Positions 18,956-30,058 of a DNA stretch of 64,000 nucleotides are shown here, piece after piece. The position numbers and the translations under genes were made by a program. Below the pieces are notes generated by a model. That model worked only from the letters and a program-made list of their open reading frames with translations. It was not told the origin of the DNA and did not search any database. Every line of letters begins with the position of its first letter. The first letter of the stretch is position 1. The DNA lies in assembly GCF_902499335.1 (NCBI RefSeq), contig NZ_CABVQK010000006.1, positions 434,001 to 498,000 of the forward strand. Direction: 5' to 3'. Source of the stretch: Burkholderia lata (GTDB lineage: Bacteria > Pseudomonadota > Gammaproteobacteria > Burkholderiales > Burkholderiaceae).

Positions 18956-19426
18956 TCACGCAGACGCCGGTGCACCAGGCTCGCTGTGCCGCACCAGCAG
19001 CACGGGCCGGTCGGCCGCGCGCAGCAGCGATTCGGCGACGCTGCCGAGCAGCAGCCGACGCAGGCCGTGGCGCCCGCTCGTGCCCATCACGATCAGGTCG
19101 GCGTCGGCTTCGGCCGCCGTGCGCATCAGCACGGTGGCGACATCCTCGCCATATGCGTCGAGCGCGCGCACGGTGCCTCGCACATGCTCCTGCGCAAGCA
19201 CCGCCTTGGCATCGTCGAGCACCGGCGTCACGGCATCGGCCGCGGCCGCATCGCCATCGCGCGCGGCCGCGAAGCCCGCATCGACGTCGACGAGCTGCGG
19301 CCGGTGCTCGACGACATACGCGCAGGTGACTTCACCGCCGGACGCCGCCGCGATCCGGATCGCCTCGCTCAGCGCGAGACGCGCGCTCGGGCTGCCGTCG
19401 AGCCCGACGAAAATCCGCTTGTACAT
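18956..19426 (-). CDS. Universal stress protein, single UspA domain
   Basis: 156 residues. The start at 19426 has GGAGGGACGGACC just upstream, so the longer frame to 19453 is rejected. The protein begins MYKRIFVGLDGSPSARLAL, a typical Usp strand-loop-helix, and ends VMGTSGRHGLRRLLLGSVAESLLRAADRPVLLVR, containing G-2x-G-9x-G-S for ATP binding. An acidic loop (DVDAGFAAARDGDAAAADAV) is inserted in the middle. It stands alone on the minus strand, with an FNR-type box 124 bases upstream, and is therefore likely oxygen-regulated. The biochemical role of Usp proteins is still general stress protection. Confidence 0.93.
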   Translation of the reverse strand: MYKRIFVGLDGSPSARLALSEAIRIAAASGGEVTCAYVVEHRPQLVDVDAGFAAARDGDAAAADAVTPVLDDAKAVLAQEHVRGTVRALDAYGEDVATVLMRTAAEADADLIVMGTSGRHGLRRLLLGSVAESLLRAADRPVLLVRHSEPGAPASA

Positions 19427-19543
19427 GGTCCGTCCCTCCGACCGGGCACGCATCGCGCGTCGCGCGACGACGGCCCGTTATCGCCACCCGGCCCGATGCC
19501 GGGTGGCCTGCCGAACAGTCTGCCCCACGTGCCGACGCGCCCG

Positions 19544-19557
19544 TTGATGCGCGTCAA
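19544..19557. promoter_or_regulatory. FNR/Anr-type box upstream of uspA
   Basis: TTGATGCGCGTCAA is one mismatch from TTGAT-N4-ATCAA and fits TTGAY-N4-RTCAA exactly. The centre is 124 bases upstream of the UspA start and about 199 bases upstream of the divergent kinase at 19750, so it could serve either. The remaining bases of the 323-base gap show no other clear signal. Confidence 0.6.
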
Positions 19558-19749
19558 GTGCGGCCGGCGCACCCGCTGCTTCACGCCGGTTGCCGCAATT
19601 TCTAGTGACCCCATTACAAAAACCGTGTAAATCGCGCACAATTTCATCTTGAAAATAGACGTTGCATGCAGCCGGTGCGAGTTTTGCCCGGTTTTGCTGC
19701 GCTGCTCCGGGTGCCACGGAGTGGCCCCCGACAACAGAATGGCCATTGA

Positions 19750-21857
<2,108 letters not shown>

Positions 21858-21861
<4 letters not shown>

Positions 21862-22505
21862 TCAAGGTGCTCATCGCCGACGACCATACGCTCGTACGCG
21901 ACGGTCTGCGGCACATCCTCCAGAACGCCACCGGATTCGAGGTGGCCGGCGAAGCCTGCGACGGCCCGTCGACGATCGCGCTCGTGCGCGCCACGCCCGC
22001 GCAGGTGCTCGTGCTCGACCTGTCGATGCCGGGCCGCAACGGCGTCGAGCTGATCAAGCAGATCAAGGACGAGAAGCCCGCGCTGCGCGTCCTCGTGCTG
22101 ACCATGCACGCGGAGCAGCAATACGCGGTGCGCGCGTTCCGCGCCGGCGCGTCGGGTTATCTGACGAAGGAAAGCGCGAGCGCCGAGCTCGTCGGCGCGG
22201 TCACGAAGGTAGCGTCGGGCGGCGTCTACGTGAGCCTCGCGATGGCCGAGCAGTTCGCGCAGAGCCTGAACGAACCGGCGGAGACGCTACCGCACCAGCG
22301 GCTGTCCGACCGCGAATTCGACGTGTTCCGGCGGATCGCCGCCGGCCAGACGCTGACCGAGATCGCCAACGCGCTGTGCGTGAGCGCGAAGACGGTCAGC
22401 ACGTACAAGACGCGGATCCTGGAAAAGATGCAGATGCCGCACGAAGCGGCGCTGGTGCGTTACGCGATGCGGCACAAGCTGCTCGACGAAACGGACGACG
22501 TGTAA
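21858..22505 (+). CDS. NarL/FixJ-family response regulator
   Basis: 215 residues. The ATG at 21858 overlaps the kinase stop by four bases, which fixes the start and couples translation. The receiver has the acidic pair in VLIADDHTLVRDG, phospho-acceptor D54 in VLVLDLSMPG, T in VLTMHAE and K in YLTKESA. The C-terminal LuxR-type helix-turn-helix reads LSDREFDVFRRIAAGQTLTEIANALCVSAKTVSTYKTRIL. It should be phosphorylated by the preceding CHASE/PAS kinase and bind promoters as a dimer. Its targets are not evident. The gene ends just before a GC hairpin shared with the converging lprI-like gene. Confidence 0.96.
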
Positions 22506-22532
22506 CGGACGACGTCCAGCCGCGGATGGCGT

Positions 22533-22575
22533 GTGCCGCCCGGCCGCCCCGAACGCGTTAGCCCGGGCGGCGCAC
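22533..22575. terminator. Probable bidirectional hairpin between converging genes
   Basis: GTGCCGCCCGG (22533-22543) pairs with CCGGGCGG-CG-CAC-type sequence (22563-22575) with a small bulge and a loop of about 19 bases. It lies between the response regulator stop and the start of the opposing coding end. There is no T tract, so termination strength is uncertain. Confidence 0.35.
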
Positions 22576-22580
22576 CACGC

Positions 22581-22985
22581 TTACCTGGCCGGCACCGGGC
22601 ACGCGAGATCGCCTTCCTCGCAGGCCAGATAGCCCTTCAGCGTCTCGGTACGCGCTTTCGTCAGATCGTCGAGGCAGGTCGACACGACCATCGGATACGC
22701 GCTGCCGCCCTCGGCGTTTGCGCTGGAGAAGCTGCATTCGGCATCGCGATACGCGATCCACGCACGCTGCGCATTCACGAGTTTGTCGGCGAGCGGCCGC
22801 GCATCGCGCAGGCGCGCGGTGACGGCCTGGTAGGTCCGGTTCAGTTCCCCGTCGGATTTCTTGTACGCGCGATCGGCACATGCCGTCATCGCCGCCTGAT
22901 CCGTCGCGTCGGCACAATTCGCCTGCGCATGGGCGACGTTCGCCACCAGCGCCAGCGAGCACAGCAGACCGGTCAAGACACGCAT
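22581..22985 (-). CDS. Secreted LprI/DUF1311-like protein
   Basis: 134 residues with a clear signal peptide, MRVLTGLLCSLALVANVAHAQA. The mature part has the LprI-N pattern: NCADATDQAAMTACADRAYKKSDGELNRTYQAVTARL, then a conserved LVNAQRAWIAYRDAECSFSSA and CLDDLTKARTETL. Six mature cysteines are likely disulfide-bonded in the periplasm. Relatives bind or inhibit lysozyme in mycobacteria, but most proteobacterial members are uncharacterised. The start has the expected spacing to a GGAGCATCC-type site. Monocistronic, converging on the response regulator. Confidence 0.85.
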   Translation of the reverse strand: MRVLTGLLCSLALVANVAHAQANCADATDQAAMTACADRAYKKSDGELNRTYQAVTARLRDARPLADKLVNAQRAWIAYRDAECSFSSANAEGGSAYPMVVSTCLDDLTKARTETLKGYLACEEGDLACPVPAR

Positions 22986-23331
22986 GGATGCTCCTTGTTG
23001 TTCGTTGAAGTCGTGGAACCCGGTGCCGGGCTTGCCGCGCTGTCGCGCATCGGCCGCCGTCGCGCGGCGACACCGATCGCGATGCTAGCGCACGCGCGCC
23101 GGCTTGTCAGCCGGTGTCGCAGCATGCGGCGGCTTGCATATCGGCCCTCCCCACCTACACTTGAAAATCGATACGCCGCTTCAGGCCCGCGCTATCGCAT
23201 CCATCCCGTCTCCGCTTCCGCGCATTCCTCAGCGCATTTCGCGTTCGCATCGCCGAGCGGGGTGACGATTCGTCAGTCAGCTTCCTCCCCCCAGCCCAAC
23301 GTGCATTCGCCGTCGCCCCCTGGAGGGAATC
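22986..23331. other. Divergent intergenic region
   Basis: 346 bases between the lprI-like gene and the DUF1326 operon. It must hold both promoters. The downstream gene has CTGGAGGGAATC before its ATG. No repeat or known operator was found. Confidence 0.5.
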
Positions 23332-23934
23332 ATGAGCTATCACCTTGAAGGCCGTCTGCTCGAGGTCTGTAACTGTCGCGTACTTTGCCCGTGCTGGATC
23401 GGCGAGGATCCGGATTTCGGCGTCTGCGACACCATCGTCGCCTGGCATGTCGACAAGGGCACCGTCGACGGCGTCGACGTGGGCGGCAACACGATCGCCG
23501 CGGTGTGCCGCGTGCCGGGCAACATCCTGCAAGGTAACTGGACGGCTGCGATCTACGTCAGCGACACGGCGTCCGAAGCGCAGGAGCAGGCGCTGCTCAA
23601 GGTTTACACGGGCCAGGCGGGCGGCCCGATCGCCGAACTCGCGAAACTGATCGGCACGGTCGTGTCGATCGAACGCGCGCCCATCACCTTCAATGTCCAA
23701 GGGGCACGCGGCACGCTGTCGATCGGCACCGACTACCACGCGGAACTCGAACCGTACCTCGGCCCGAGCGGCGCACAGACGACGCTGACCGACACCGTGT
23801 TCTCGACGGTGCCCGGCGCACCGGTGTTCGTCGGCAAGGCGCCCGTCTACCGGTCGAAGAATGCGGCGATCGGCATCGACGTCGATCTGAAGAATCACAA
23901 CGCGCTGCAGAGCACGTTCCTGTTCGACGCGTGA
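23332..23934 (+). CDS. DUF1326 protein, first gene of a DUF1326-DUF2182 pair
   Basis: 200 residues starting MSYHLEGRLLEVCNCRVLCPCWIGEDPDFG. The CxCx3CxC-like cluster (C13, C15, C19, C21 region) is the family hallmark and suggests metal or thiol binding. GGAGGGAATC precedes the ATG. The protein is soluble, without a signal peptide, and has the usual length. It overlaps the next gene by four bases (GTGA), so the two are co-translated. DUF1326 and DUF2182 are found together widely, and their role is not established; a metal-related function is only an inference from the cysteines and partner annotation. Confidence 0.88.
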   Translation: MSYHLEGRLLEVCNCRVLCPCWIGEDPDFGVCDTIVAWHVDKGTVDGVDVGGNTIAAVCRVPGNILQGNWTAAIYVSDTASEAQEQALLKVYTGQAGGPIAELAKLIGTVVSIERAPITFNVQGARGTLSIGTDYHAELEPYLGPSGAQTTLTDTVFSTVPGAPVFVGKAPVYRSKNAAIGIDVDLKNHNALQSTFLFDA

Positions 23935-24746
23935 AGCGCGATCGCACGCCGACGGTCATGGCTGCGTCGCTGCATCGGCGCCTGTTTCCGCTCGTGCTCG
24001 CGAGTCTCGTCGCGTTCGCGTGGCTCACTCTGTGGGCGTGGACGCGCAGTCCGTACGGGCGCTACCTCGACCACGGCGACAGCGGGTTGCCCGAACCGTT
24101 CAGTGCGCTTTGCCGCGCGCTGCCGGGCGGCACGCTGTGGCTGCCGGCAGCGTTCGACGCGGCCGGCTGGACGCTGATGATCCTTGCCATGATGTTGCCG
24201 ACGACGCTGTCGTTGTTCGATGCGTTCGCCCGCGTCGTCGCGAGCCGCCCGGACCAGACGCGCCTGCTCGCGCTCGTCGGCATCGGCTACGTCGCCACGT
24301 GGAGCGGCTTCGGCCTCGTCGCGCATGGCCTGCACGGGCTGCTGCTGACGGGTGTCGCGCATGTACCGGCGCTCGCGTGGCGCGGCTGGCTGATCGGCGC
24401 GGCCGTATTCGCGCTCGCCGGCGCGTTCCAGTTCAGCGGACTGAAGACGCACTGTCTCGACCGTTGCCGCACGCCCTTCAGTTTCGTGATCAGCCGCTGG
24501 CGCGGCCGCACGCCGATGCGTCACGCGTTTGCGCTGGGCGTGAGCCACGGGCTCTTCTGTGTCGGCTGCTGCTGGGCGCTGATGCTGCTGATGTTCGTCG
24601 TCGGCGCCGGCAGTCTCGGCTGGATGCTGTTGCTCGCCGCGTTGATGGCCCTCGAGAAGAATGCGTCGTGGGGGCAGGCGCTCACCGCGCCGCTCGGCGT
24701 CGCGTTGTTCGGCGCGGCCGTGCTGATCGTCGCCAGCCACGCGTGA
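23931..24746 (+). CDS. DUF2182 integral membrane protein
   Basis: 271 residues from a GTG at 23931 that overlaps the DUF1326 stop. About seven hydrophobic segments are visible, with the family motif WTLMILAMMLPTTLSLFDAF (about residues 82-101), YVATWSGFGLVAHGLH, FQFSGLKTHCLDRCRTPFSF (Cys/His-containing loop) and HGLFCVGCCWALMLLMF. Paired His/Cys clusters support the older label of predicted metal-binding membrane protein. It lies in the inner membrane, presumably in a complex with the DUF1326 product. The next gene, an EamA transporter, begins seven bases later, so the three form an operon. Confidence 0.88.
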   Translation: MKRDRTPTVMAASLHRRLFPLVLASLVAFAWLTLWAWTRSPYGRYLDHGDSGLPEPFSALCRALPGGTLWLPAAFDAAGWTLMILAMMLPTTLSLFDAFARVVASRPDQTRLLALVGIGYVATWSGFGLVAHGLHGLLLTGVAHVPALAWRGWLIGAAVFALAGAFQFSGLKTHCLDRCRTPFSFVISRWRGRTPMRHAFALGVSHGLFCVGCCWALMLLMFVVGAGSLGWMLLLAALMALEKNASWGQALTAPLGVALFGAAVLIVASHA

Positions 24747-24753
24747 GGCCCCG

Positions 24754-25647
24754 ATGCGACCGCCCGCCCCCGCCTTCGCGCTGCACGTCCGGCCGGGCGT
24801 GCGCGTCGTCGCGCTGACGTCGATCGCGATGCTCGCGTTCGCGTCGAATTCGCTGCTGTGCCGACTCGCGCTGCAGGCCGGACGGATCGACGCGGCCAGC
24901 TTCGGCAGCCTGCGCCTCGTATCCGGTGCGCTGATACTCGCGGTCGTCGCGCGTGCGGGTGCGCGACGGCCCGCCCCGCCTGCCGACTGGCCGGCTGCGG
25001 CGATGCTGTTCGTGTACGTCTCGTGTTTTTCGTTTGCGTATCTGACCGTCAGCGCGGCCACCGGCGCGCTGATCCTGTTTGGCGCGGTGCAACTGACGAT
25101 GTTCGCGGCGGGATGGCACGCGGGCGAACGGTTTGCCGCGACCGGCTGGGCCGGGTTCGGGGCAGCGCTCGGCGGGCTGGTCTATCTCGTGTCGCCCGGG
25201 CTCGCCGCGCCGACGCCGCGCGGCGCAGCGCTGATGACGGCTGCCGGCATTGCATGGGGAATCTATTCGATACGGGGCCGCCGGCCCGTCGATCCGGTCG
25301 CGGCAACCGCCGGCAATTTCCTGCGTGCCGCGCCGCTGGCGCTCGCGCTGAGCGTCGCGCTCGCCACCCGCTTCCACGTCACGCCGGCCGGCGCCGCGCT
25401 CGCCGCGCTTTCCGGCGCGCTGACGTCGGGCCTCGGGTACGTGGTCTGGTATGCCGCGCTGCGCCACCTCACGGCGATGCGCGCCGCGGCGGTTCAGCTC
25501 TCCGTCCCGCCGATCGCTGCGGCTGGCGCCGTGCTGTTCCTGTCGGAACAGCCGACATGGCGGCTCGCGCTCGCATCGGCCGCGATCCTCGGCGGGGTCG
25601 CGGCCGTGCTCGCGACGCGGGCTCGGCAGGCGGGCAACAAAAGGTGA
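24754..25647 (+). CDS. EamA/DMT-family transporter
   Basis: 297 residues with about ten membrane segments in two EamA repeats. The first repeat has IAMLAFASNSLLCRLAL and SFGSLRLVSGALIL; the second has TAAGIAWGIYSIRGRR and SGLGYVVWYAALRHLTAMRAAAVQLSVPPIAA, typical of the drug/metabolite transporter superfamily. It should export or import small metabolites at the inner membrane; the substrate is unknown. It follows DUF2182 by seven bases and ends before the hairpin at 25708, so it is the last gene of the DUF1326-DUF2182 operon. Confidence 0.9.
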   Translation: MRPPAPAFALHVRPGVRVVALTSIAMLAFASNSLLCRLALQAGRIDAASFGSLRLVSGALILAVVARAGARRPAPPADWPAAAMLFVYVSCFSFAYLTVSAATGALILFGAVQLTMFAAGWHAGERFAATGWAGFGAALGGLVYLVSPGLAAPTPRGAALMTAAGIAWGIYSIRGRRPVDPVAATAGNFLRAAPLALALSVALATRFHVTPAGAALAALSGALTSGLGYVVWYAALRHLTAMRAAAVQLSVPPIAAAGAVLFLSEQPTWRLALASAAILGGVAAVLATRARQAGNKR

Positions 25648-25707
25648 TGCGCATCGGACGCAGCGCATTCGCGTGGCCCCCGCCCATTCAGAGGCCGCCA
25701 AAATGCA

Positions 25708-25738
25708 AAACCCGCACACGGATACCGTGTACGGGTTT
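25708..25738. terminator. Hairpin terminator between EamA and DUF4148 genes
   Basis: AAACCCG-C-ACACGG, loop ATA, CCGTGT-A-CGGGTTT: 13 paired bases with one mismatch. On the minus strand the hairpin ends in GGGTTTTGCATTTT, so it mainly terminates the DUF4148 gene and may also stop the converging EamA operon. Confidence 0.75.
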
Positions 25739-25782
25739 CAGAACAGACGGCAAACCGGGCGCCCTTGCGGGCGCTGCCTGGC

Positions 25783-26112
25783 TTAGTGGCCGAAGAACAC
25801 CGACGAACGGTCGGTTGCGGCCGGCGCGACCACGTGCTGACCCGACTGCGACGTCGCGGCAGCGTTCGCACCGTAGCCCGTTGCATCAGCTTGCGCGCCG
25901 GTGTTCTGCGCGGCGGCGATCTTGGCCTGCGCGGCCTGGATGTTTTCCGGGTAGTTCATCCAGTCGTTCGGGTTGTAGCCGGCCTTTTCGAGCTGGACCA
26001 GCTCGGCGCGCACTTGCGCGCGCGTCAGCGGCTGCTGGTTCGATTGGGCGAACGAGACGACCGGTGCGGCCACCAGGGCGGCCAGTGCAACTGCCTTGAT
26101 CAGCGATTTCAT
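25783..26112 (-). CDS. Secreted DUF4148 protein
   Basis: 109 residues. Signal peptide MKSLIKAVALAALVAAPVVSFAQS, then the DUF4148 core LTRAQVRAELVQLEKAGYNPNDWMNYPENIQAAQAKIAAAQ and a low-complexity tail. The family is small, periplasmic and greatly expanded in Burkholderia; no function is known. TTACCTCCAG on the plus strand gives a CTGGAGGTAA site before the ATG. It has its own terminator. A paralogue lies at 58045-58347 on the other strand. Confidence 0.93.
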   Translation of the reverse strand: MKSLIKAVALAALVAAPVVSFAQSNQQPLTRAQVRAELVQLEKAGYNPNDWMNYPENIQAAQAKIAAAQNTGAQADATGYGANAAATSQSGQHVVAPAATDRSSVFFGH

Positions 26113-26335
26113 GGTGCGTTACCTCCAGAATTGTTTTGTCAGGCGCTTCGGACTCGGGGTCGTTGCGCATGAGTAGAAGTCTAGGAGGCCACGCTATCAG
26201 GGTAAATACTTAAATCGCGAATTCACTGTTGACGGAAAACATACAATCGCCGTGGAATCCATTAAATCATCAGATGATTGTAGGCATTCACGCACTGAAT
26301 ACCGCGACGCGGCACCCGGTGCGCCTGTCCACGGC

Positions 26336-27250
26336 TCAGCGCCGCCGGCCGTTATCCGATGACGCCATCAGCCGGTCGAACAGCAGCGCCTTGAGGCGGA
26401 TCAGGTCGTCCGCGCCGGTCTCGCCGAACGCCGCGTGATGAAGCGTCAGCGCGGGCGCCACCGGATCGGCATGGACGGCCCGCACCGTACCGTCGAGCGC
26501 CAGCAGCTCGACCCGGTCGCCCGTCGTGTACGGAAGCTGCACGCGCAACGGTTCGCCGATTGCGGCAATCGGCCGGTCGACGGCAATCGACAGCCCGCTC
26601 ACGCTGATGTCGTGCACCATCCCGATGCCTTCCGCGCCCTCCGCTCCGCCCGCGCAGCAGGCGGCGATCCGCACCGGCACGCGCGGCTCCGCGCGTGTGC
26701 GCAGCCGGTCGACGAAGCCGGGCGGCGACAGCACCAGGAACCGCGCGGCACCCGCTGCCTGCACCGACTCGACCGTCGCGCCGAAACGCGACACCGCGGC
26801 TCGGCCGATCGCGACTGCCTCGATGTCGTCGCCGCGCGCGAAGTCGAACGCGGCCGCCGGCTGCGGCTCGACGAACAGCGCGCCCGATGCGGCGATGCCA
26901 ATCAGGCGGTAGCGCTGCAGCCCGCGGGTCGTGCCGACCCGGCGACGGATGCCGATCGAGGCGCCCGCCGACAACCCCATCCGCGGCGCGTGAGGCACCG
27001 CGTCAGGCACGCGAGGCTCCGCTTCGGCTTCGGCGTCGTCGCGCCGGCGTACCGGCCGGAAATGGTCGAACAGGAAGGCATGCTGCGCGGCATCGCGCAG
27101 CGTCGTGCCCGCCGGCAGCAGCGCGGCGCCGTCGGCATCGTAGAGATCGAAGCCGAACGGGACGCCGGCGGCAAGATCGTCGCGCGCGAGCGGGACGTAG
27201 TCGGTAGATAGCCTCATCGGAAGGCGCGGAGCGACCGCGCGAGCTGTCAT
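26336..27250 (-). CDS. PilZ/YcgR-like c-di-GMP-binding protein
   Basis: 304 residues. The N-terminal half contains a YcgR-type domain (GLSAGASIGIRRRVGTTRGLQRYRLIGI...). The C-terminal PilZ domain carries the c-di-GMP motif RxxxR in RAEPRVPVRIAA and D-x-S-x-x-G in DISVSGLSI. Such proteins act as flagellar brakes or as regulators of exopolysaccharide synthesis. It follows penicillin-binding protein 1A by 45 bases on the same strand, so the two may be cotranscribed. The start at 27250 or 27215 is uncertain; neither has a good ribosome site. The region before the YcgR domain (residues 20-90) is acidic and of unknown role. Confidence 0.85.
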   Translation of the reverse strand: MTARAVAPRLPMRLSTDYVPLARDDLAAGVPFGFDLYDADGAALLPAGTTLRDAAQHAFLFDHFRPVRRRDDAEAEAEPRVPDAVPHAPRMGLSAGASIGIRRRVGTTRGLQRYRLIGIAASGALFVEPQPAAAFDFARGDDIEAVAIGRAAVSRFGATVESVQAAGAARFLVLSPPGFVDRLRTRAEPRVPVRIAACCAGGAEGAEGIGMVHDISVSGLSIAVDRPIAAIGEPLRVQLPYTTGDRVELLALDGTVRAVHADPVAPALTLHHAAFGETGADDLIRLKALLFDRLMASSDNGRRR

Positions 27251-27295
27251 GACAACATGATTACGGCAGCTTCGCGCGAAATCTGAACGGCTCCG

Positions 27296-29884
27296 TTACT
27301 GCGAAGTGCCGGTTGCGTCGGGCGCGGCCGGCACGGGCGCCTGGGACGGTGCGGCCGAAGGGGCGGCAGCCGGTGCGGCGCCAAATCCCGCGCTGCTTCC
27401 GCCCGCCGCGCTCGCCCCCGCTGGCGGCTGCGCGGGCTGCGGTTGCGACGCACCCGCCGACAGCGCGGCGGCCGACGCGGCCACTTCTGACGCCGGCACC
27501 CATTCCTCGACGATACCGCCCGATGCCGCTTCGGGCGCCGATGCCGCCGACGCGGCCGAGGCCACGCCTGCGTCGGCCTCGGGTGCACGTTCCACCCGCT
27601 GGGTCCTGACCGGCACGGGCGCCTTCTTCGACTCGGGCGGGAACCACGTGTCGAACAGATCCGTCACGCGTTCGCGCAGCGACGCGAACCAGCCCGGCGA
27701 CGGCTCGGTATCGAATTTCATCTTCGTGTCGACGATCCGGGCGCGCTGCGCACGCTGGAAGAAATCGCCGACGATCGGCAGCGCACTGTGCGCGCCCTGC
27801 CCCCAGTAATCGCTGCGCAGCGTCACGCGGCCATCGTCGAAACCGACCCACGCACCGGCAACGAGGCCGGGCTGCATCAGGATGAACCAGCCGTCCGCAT
27901 TGTCCTGCGTCGTGCCCGTCTTGCCGGCCACGTCGCCACGGATCCCGAAGCGCGTGCGGATGCTGCCGCCCGTGCCGCGCGTCACGACATCGCGCATCAC
28001 GCTGAGCAGCGTCTTGTCGGTTTCAGCGTCGAGCGCGCGCTCGGGCGGCGCCGGCGCGTATTCGGCGAGCACGTCGCCCTGGCGGTTCTCGATGCGCGTC
28101 ACCATCTGCGGCTCGACATACAGCCCGCCGTTCGCGATGGTCGCGTACGACGCGACCATCTCCTTCAGCGTGACCGGGCTCGTGCCGAGCGCGAGCGACG
28201 GCACGCGTTCGAGCGGGCTTTCGCGCACGCCCATGTCACGTGCGAGCCTTGCCACGGAAGCCGGCCCGACCTTCTCCATCACCTGCGCGGTGATCCGGTT
28301 ACGCGACAGCGCGACCGCGTCGCGCAGCGTCATCGGCTTGCCGGTCGGCGGCACGTCGTCGTTCGGCCGCCAGATCTCGCCGCCCTTCAACGGGATCTCG
28401 ACCGCTTGGTCGATGAATGTGTCGTCCGGCGTCATCCCGTTCGCGAACGCCACGCCATAGACGAACGGCTTGAACGTCGAGCCCGGCTGGCGCCGCGCCT
28501 GCGCGACGTGGTCGAACGGCTCGTTGGTGAAGTCGCGGCTGCCGACCCACGCGCGGATCTGCCCGTCACGCGGATCGATCGCGAGGAAGCCGGCCTGCAC
28601 GTCGGTCTTCGTCTTGCACAGCGCGCGCAAGAAACCACGGTCGGCCGCGAGCAGCTTCATCGCGGCCGCGTCGTCCTTGCCGGCGTCCTGCGCGGCCTTG
28701 TATTCGGGCGACTCGCGCATGAAGGTGCGGAACACCTCGTTGTCGGTGCCGCAGCCGTCGCGGCCGCTCCACGCGTTATTCGCGATGCCCTGCAGCTGGT
28801 TGCCCTGCAGCGTGAGCGCCTGCGTCGCCATCTGCTGCAGCCGCGAGTCGATCGTCGTGCGCACGATCAGCCCGTCCGAGTAGATGTTGTAGTCGTTGCG
28901 GTCGGCCCACGCGATCAGCCATTTGCGCAGCTGCTGCGCGAAATGCGGCGCGGGCCCCGGCGGTTCCTTCTGGCGCTCGAAGTCGATCCGCAGCGGCCGG
29001 CGCTGCAACTGCGCGAACTGCGCGGGCGACAGCTTGCCGTACTTCACCATCTGGCCGAGCACCGTGTTGCGCCGCTGCAGCGCACGCTCGGGATTCAGCA
29101 CCGGGTTGTAGTAGCTGTTGCCCTTCAGCATGCCGACGAGCGTCGCGCTGTCGAGCACGTCGAGCTCATCGGCCGACTTGTCGAAATAGGTGCGCGCGGC
29201 CATCTCGACGCCGTACGCGTTGTACAGGAACGGCACCGTGTTCAGGTAGGTCTCGAGGATCTGGTCCTTGCTGTAGACGGCCTCGATCTTCAGCGCGGTG
29301 ATCGCCTCCTTCACCTTGCGCGTGAGCGTCGGCGCACGGCCGATCTCGTCCGGATACAGGTTGCGCGCGAGCTGCTGCGTGATCGTCGAGCCGCCCTGGC
29401 GGCTGCCCGAGAACGTATGGAGCGCGGCCGACGCCGTGCGCTTCCAGTCGAGGCCGTGGTGCTCGTAGAAACGGTGATCCTCGGTCGCGATCAGCGCGTC
29501 GACCATGTGCGGCGAGATCTGCTTGAGCGGCACCCACTCGCGGTTCGACGGCTTGAATTCGGCCAGCAGCTTGCCGTCGGCGGACAGCACCTGCGCGGGC
29601 TGGTCGACGCGCGCCTTGCGGATGTCGCCGATGCCCGGCGTGAACGGGATGAGCACGACCACGTAGACCACGAACAGCGCCGGCACGGCGGCGCCGGCAA
29701 GCAGCACGCCGCGGCGCGTCGGGTGACGGACATGGTGCCACGCGGTGGCGGCGAGAGGCTTGACCCGCGCGACGGCGGCAGCCGCGACGGGTTGGGCGCG
29801 CGCGACCCATCTGGCACAGAAGTCACGCACTGACGACACGTTTCGGCGATTCACGCGGGTGGAGCTCGGCTGAAAAGGGTGCAT
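27296..29884 (-). CDS. mrcA: Penicillin-binding protein 1A (bifunctional)
   Basis: 862 residues from the ATG at 29884; the frame continuing to 30004 is rejected as Arg-rich. One TM segment (about residues 60-80) anchors it in the inner membrane. The GT51 glycosyltransferase has EDHRFYEHHGLDW and QGGSTITQQLARNL; the transpeptidase has the nucleophile motif STFK (in PGSTFKPF), SRN and KTGTTQD. The C-terminal 110 residues are Pro/Ala-rich and disordered. It polymerises and cross-links peptidoglycan. PBP1A of Burkholderia is usually on another replicon copy too, so this may be a paralogue. It lies upstream of the PilZ gene on the same strand. Confidence 0.93.
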   Translation of the reverse strand: MHPFQPSSTRVNRRNVSSVRDFCARWVARAQPVAAAAVARVKPLAATAWHHVRHPTRRGVLLAGAAVPALFVVYVVVLIPFTPGIGDIRKARVDQPAQVLSADGKLLAEFKPSNREWVPLKQISPHMVDALIATEDHRFYEHHGLDWKRTASAALHTFSGSRQGGSTITQQLARNLYPDEIGRAPTLTRKVKEAITALKIEAVYSKDQILETYLNTVPFLYNAYGVEMAARTYFDKSADELDVLDSATLVGMLKGNSYYNPVLNPERALQRRNTVLGQMVKYGKLSPAQFAQLQRRPLRIDFERQKEPPGPAPHFAQQLRKWLIAWADRNDYNIYSDGLIVRTTIDSRLQQMATQALTLQGNQLQGIANNAWSGRDGCGTDNEVFRTFMRESPEYKAAQDAGKDDAAAMKLLAADRGFLRALCKTKTDVQAGFLAIDPRDGQIRAWVGSRDFTNEPFDHVAQARRQPGSTFKPFVYGVAFANGMTPDDTFIDQAVEIPLKGGEIWRPNDDVPPTGKPMTLRDAVALSRNRITAQVMEKVGPASVARLARDMGVRESPLERVPSLALGTSPVTLKEMVASYATIANGGLYVEPQMVTRIENRQGDVLAEYAPAPPERALDAETDKTLLSVMRDVVTRGTGGSIRTRFGIRGDVAGKTGTTQDNADGWFILMQPGLVAGAWVGFDDGRVTLRSDYWGQGAHSALPIVGDFFQRAQRARIVDTKMKFDTEPSPGWFASLRERVTDLFDTWFPPESKKAPVPVRTQRVERAPEADAGVASAASAASAPEAASGGIVEEWVPASEVAASAAALSAGASQPQPAQPPAGASAAGGSSAGFGAAPAAAPSAAPSQAPVPAAPDATGTSQ

Positions 29885-30058
29885 CGTACCAAACTCGCGC
29901 GGCCCGCCGGACTGCGATGGCGTGGCGGCGGCACACACGGCGCGGCCGCGCGGCGGTTCACACGCAAAAAAGGCGCGCGCCCCGCAACGGGAACGACGCG
30001 CCAAGCCTGGTACTACAAACGGGAGGCCGCGCCACGCGCAGCCGATCGGCGCAGTAAC

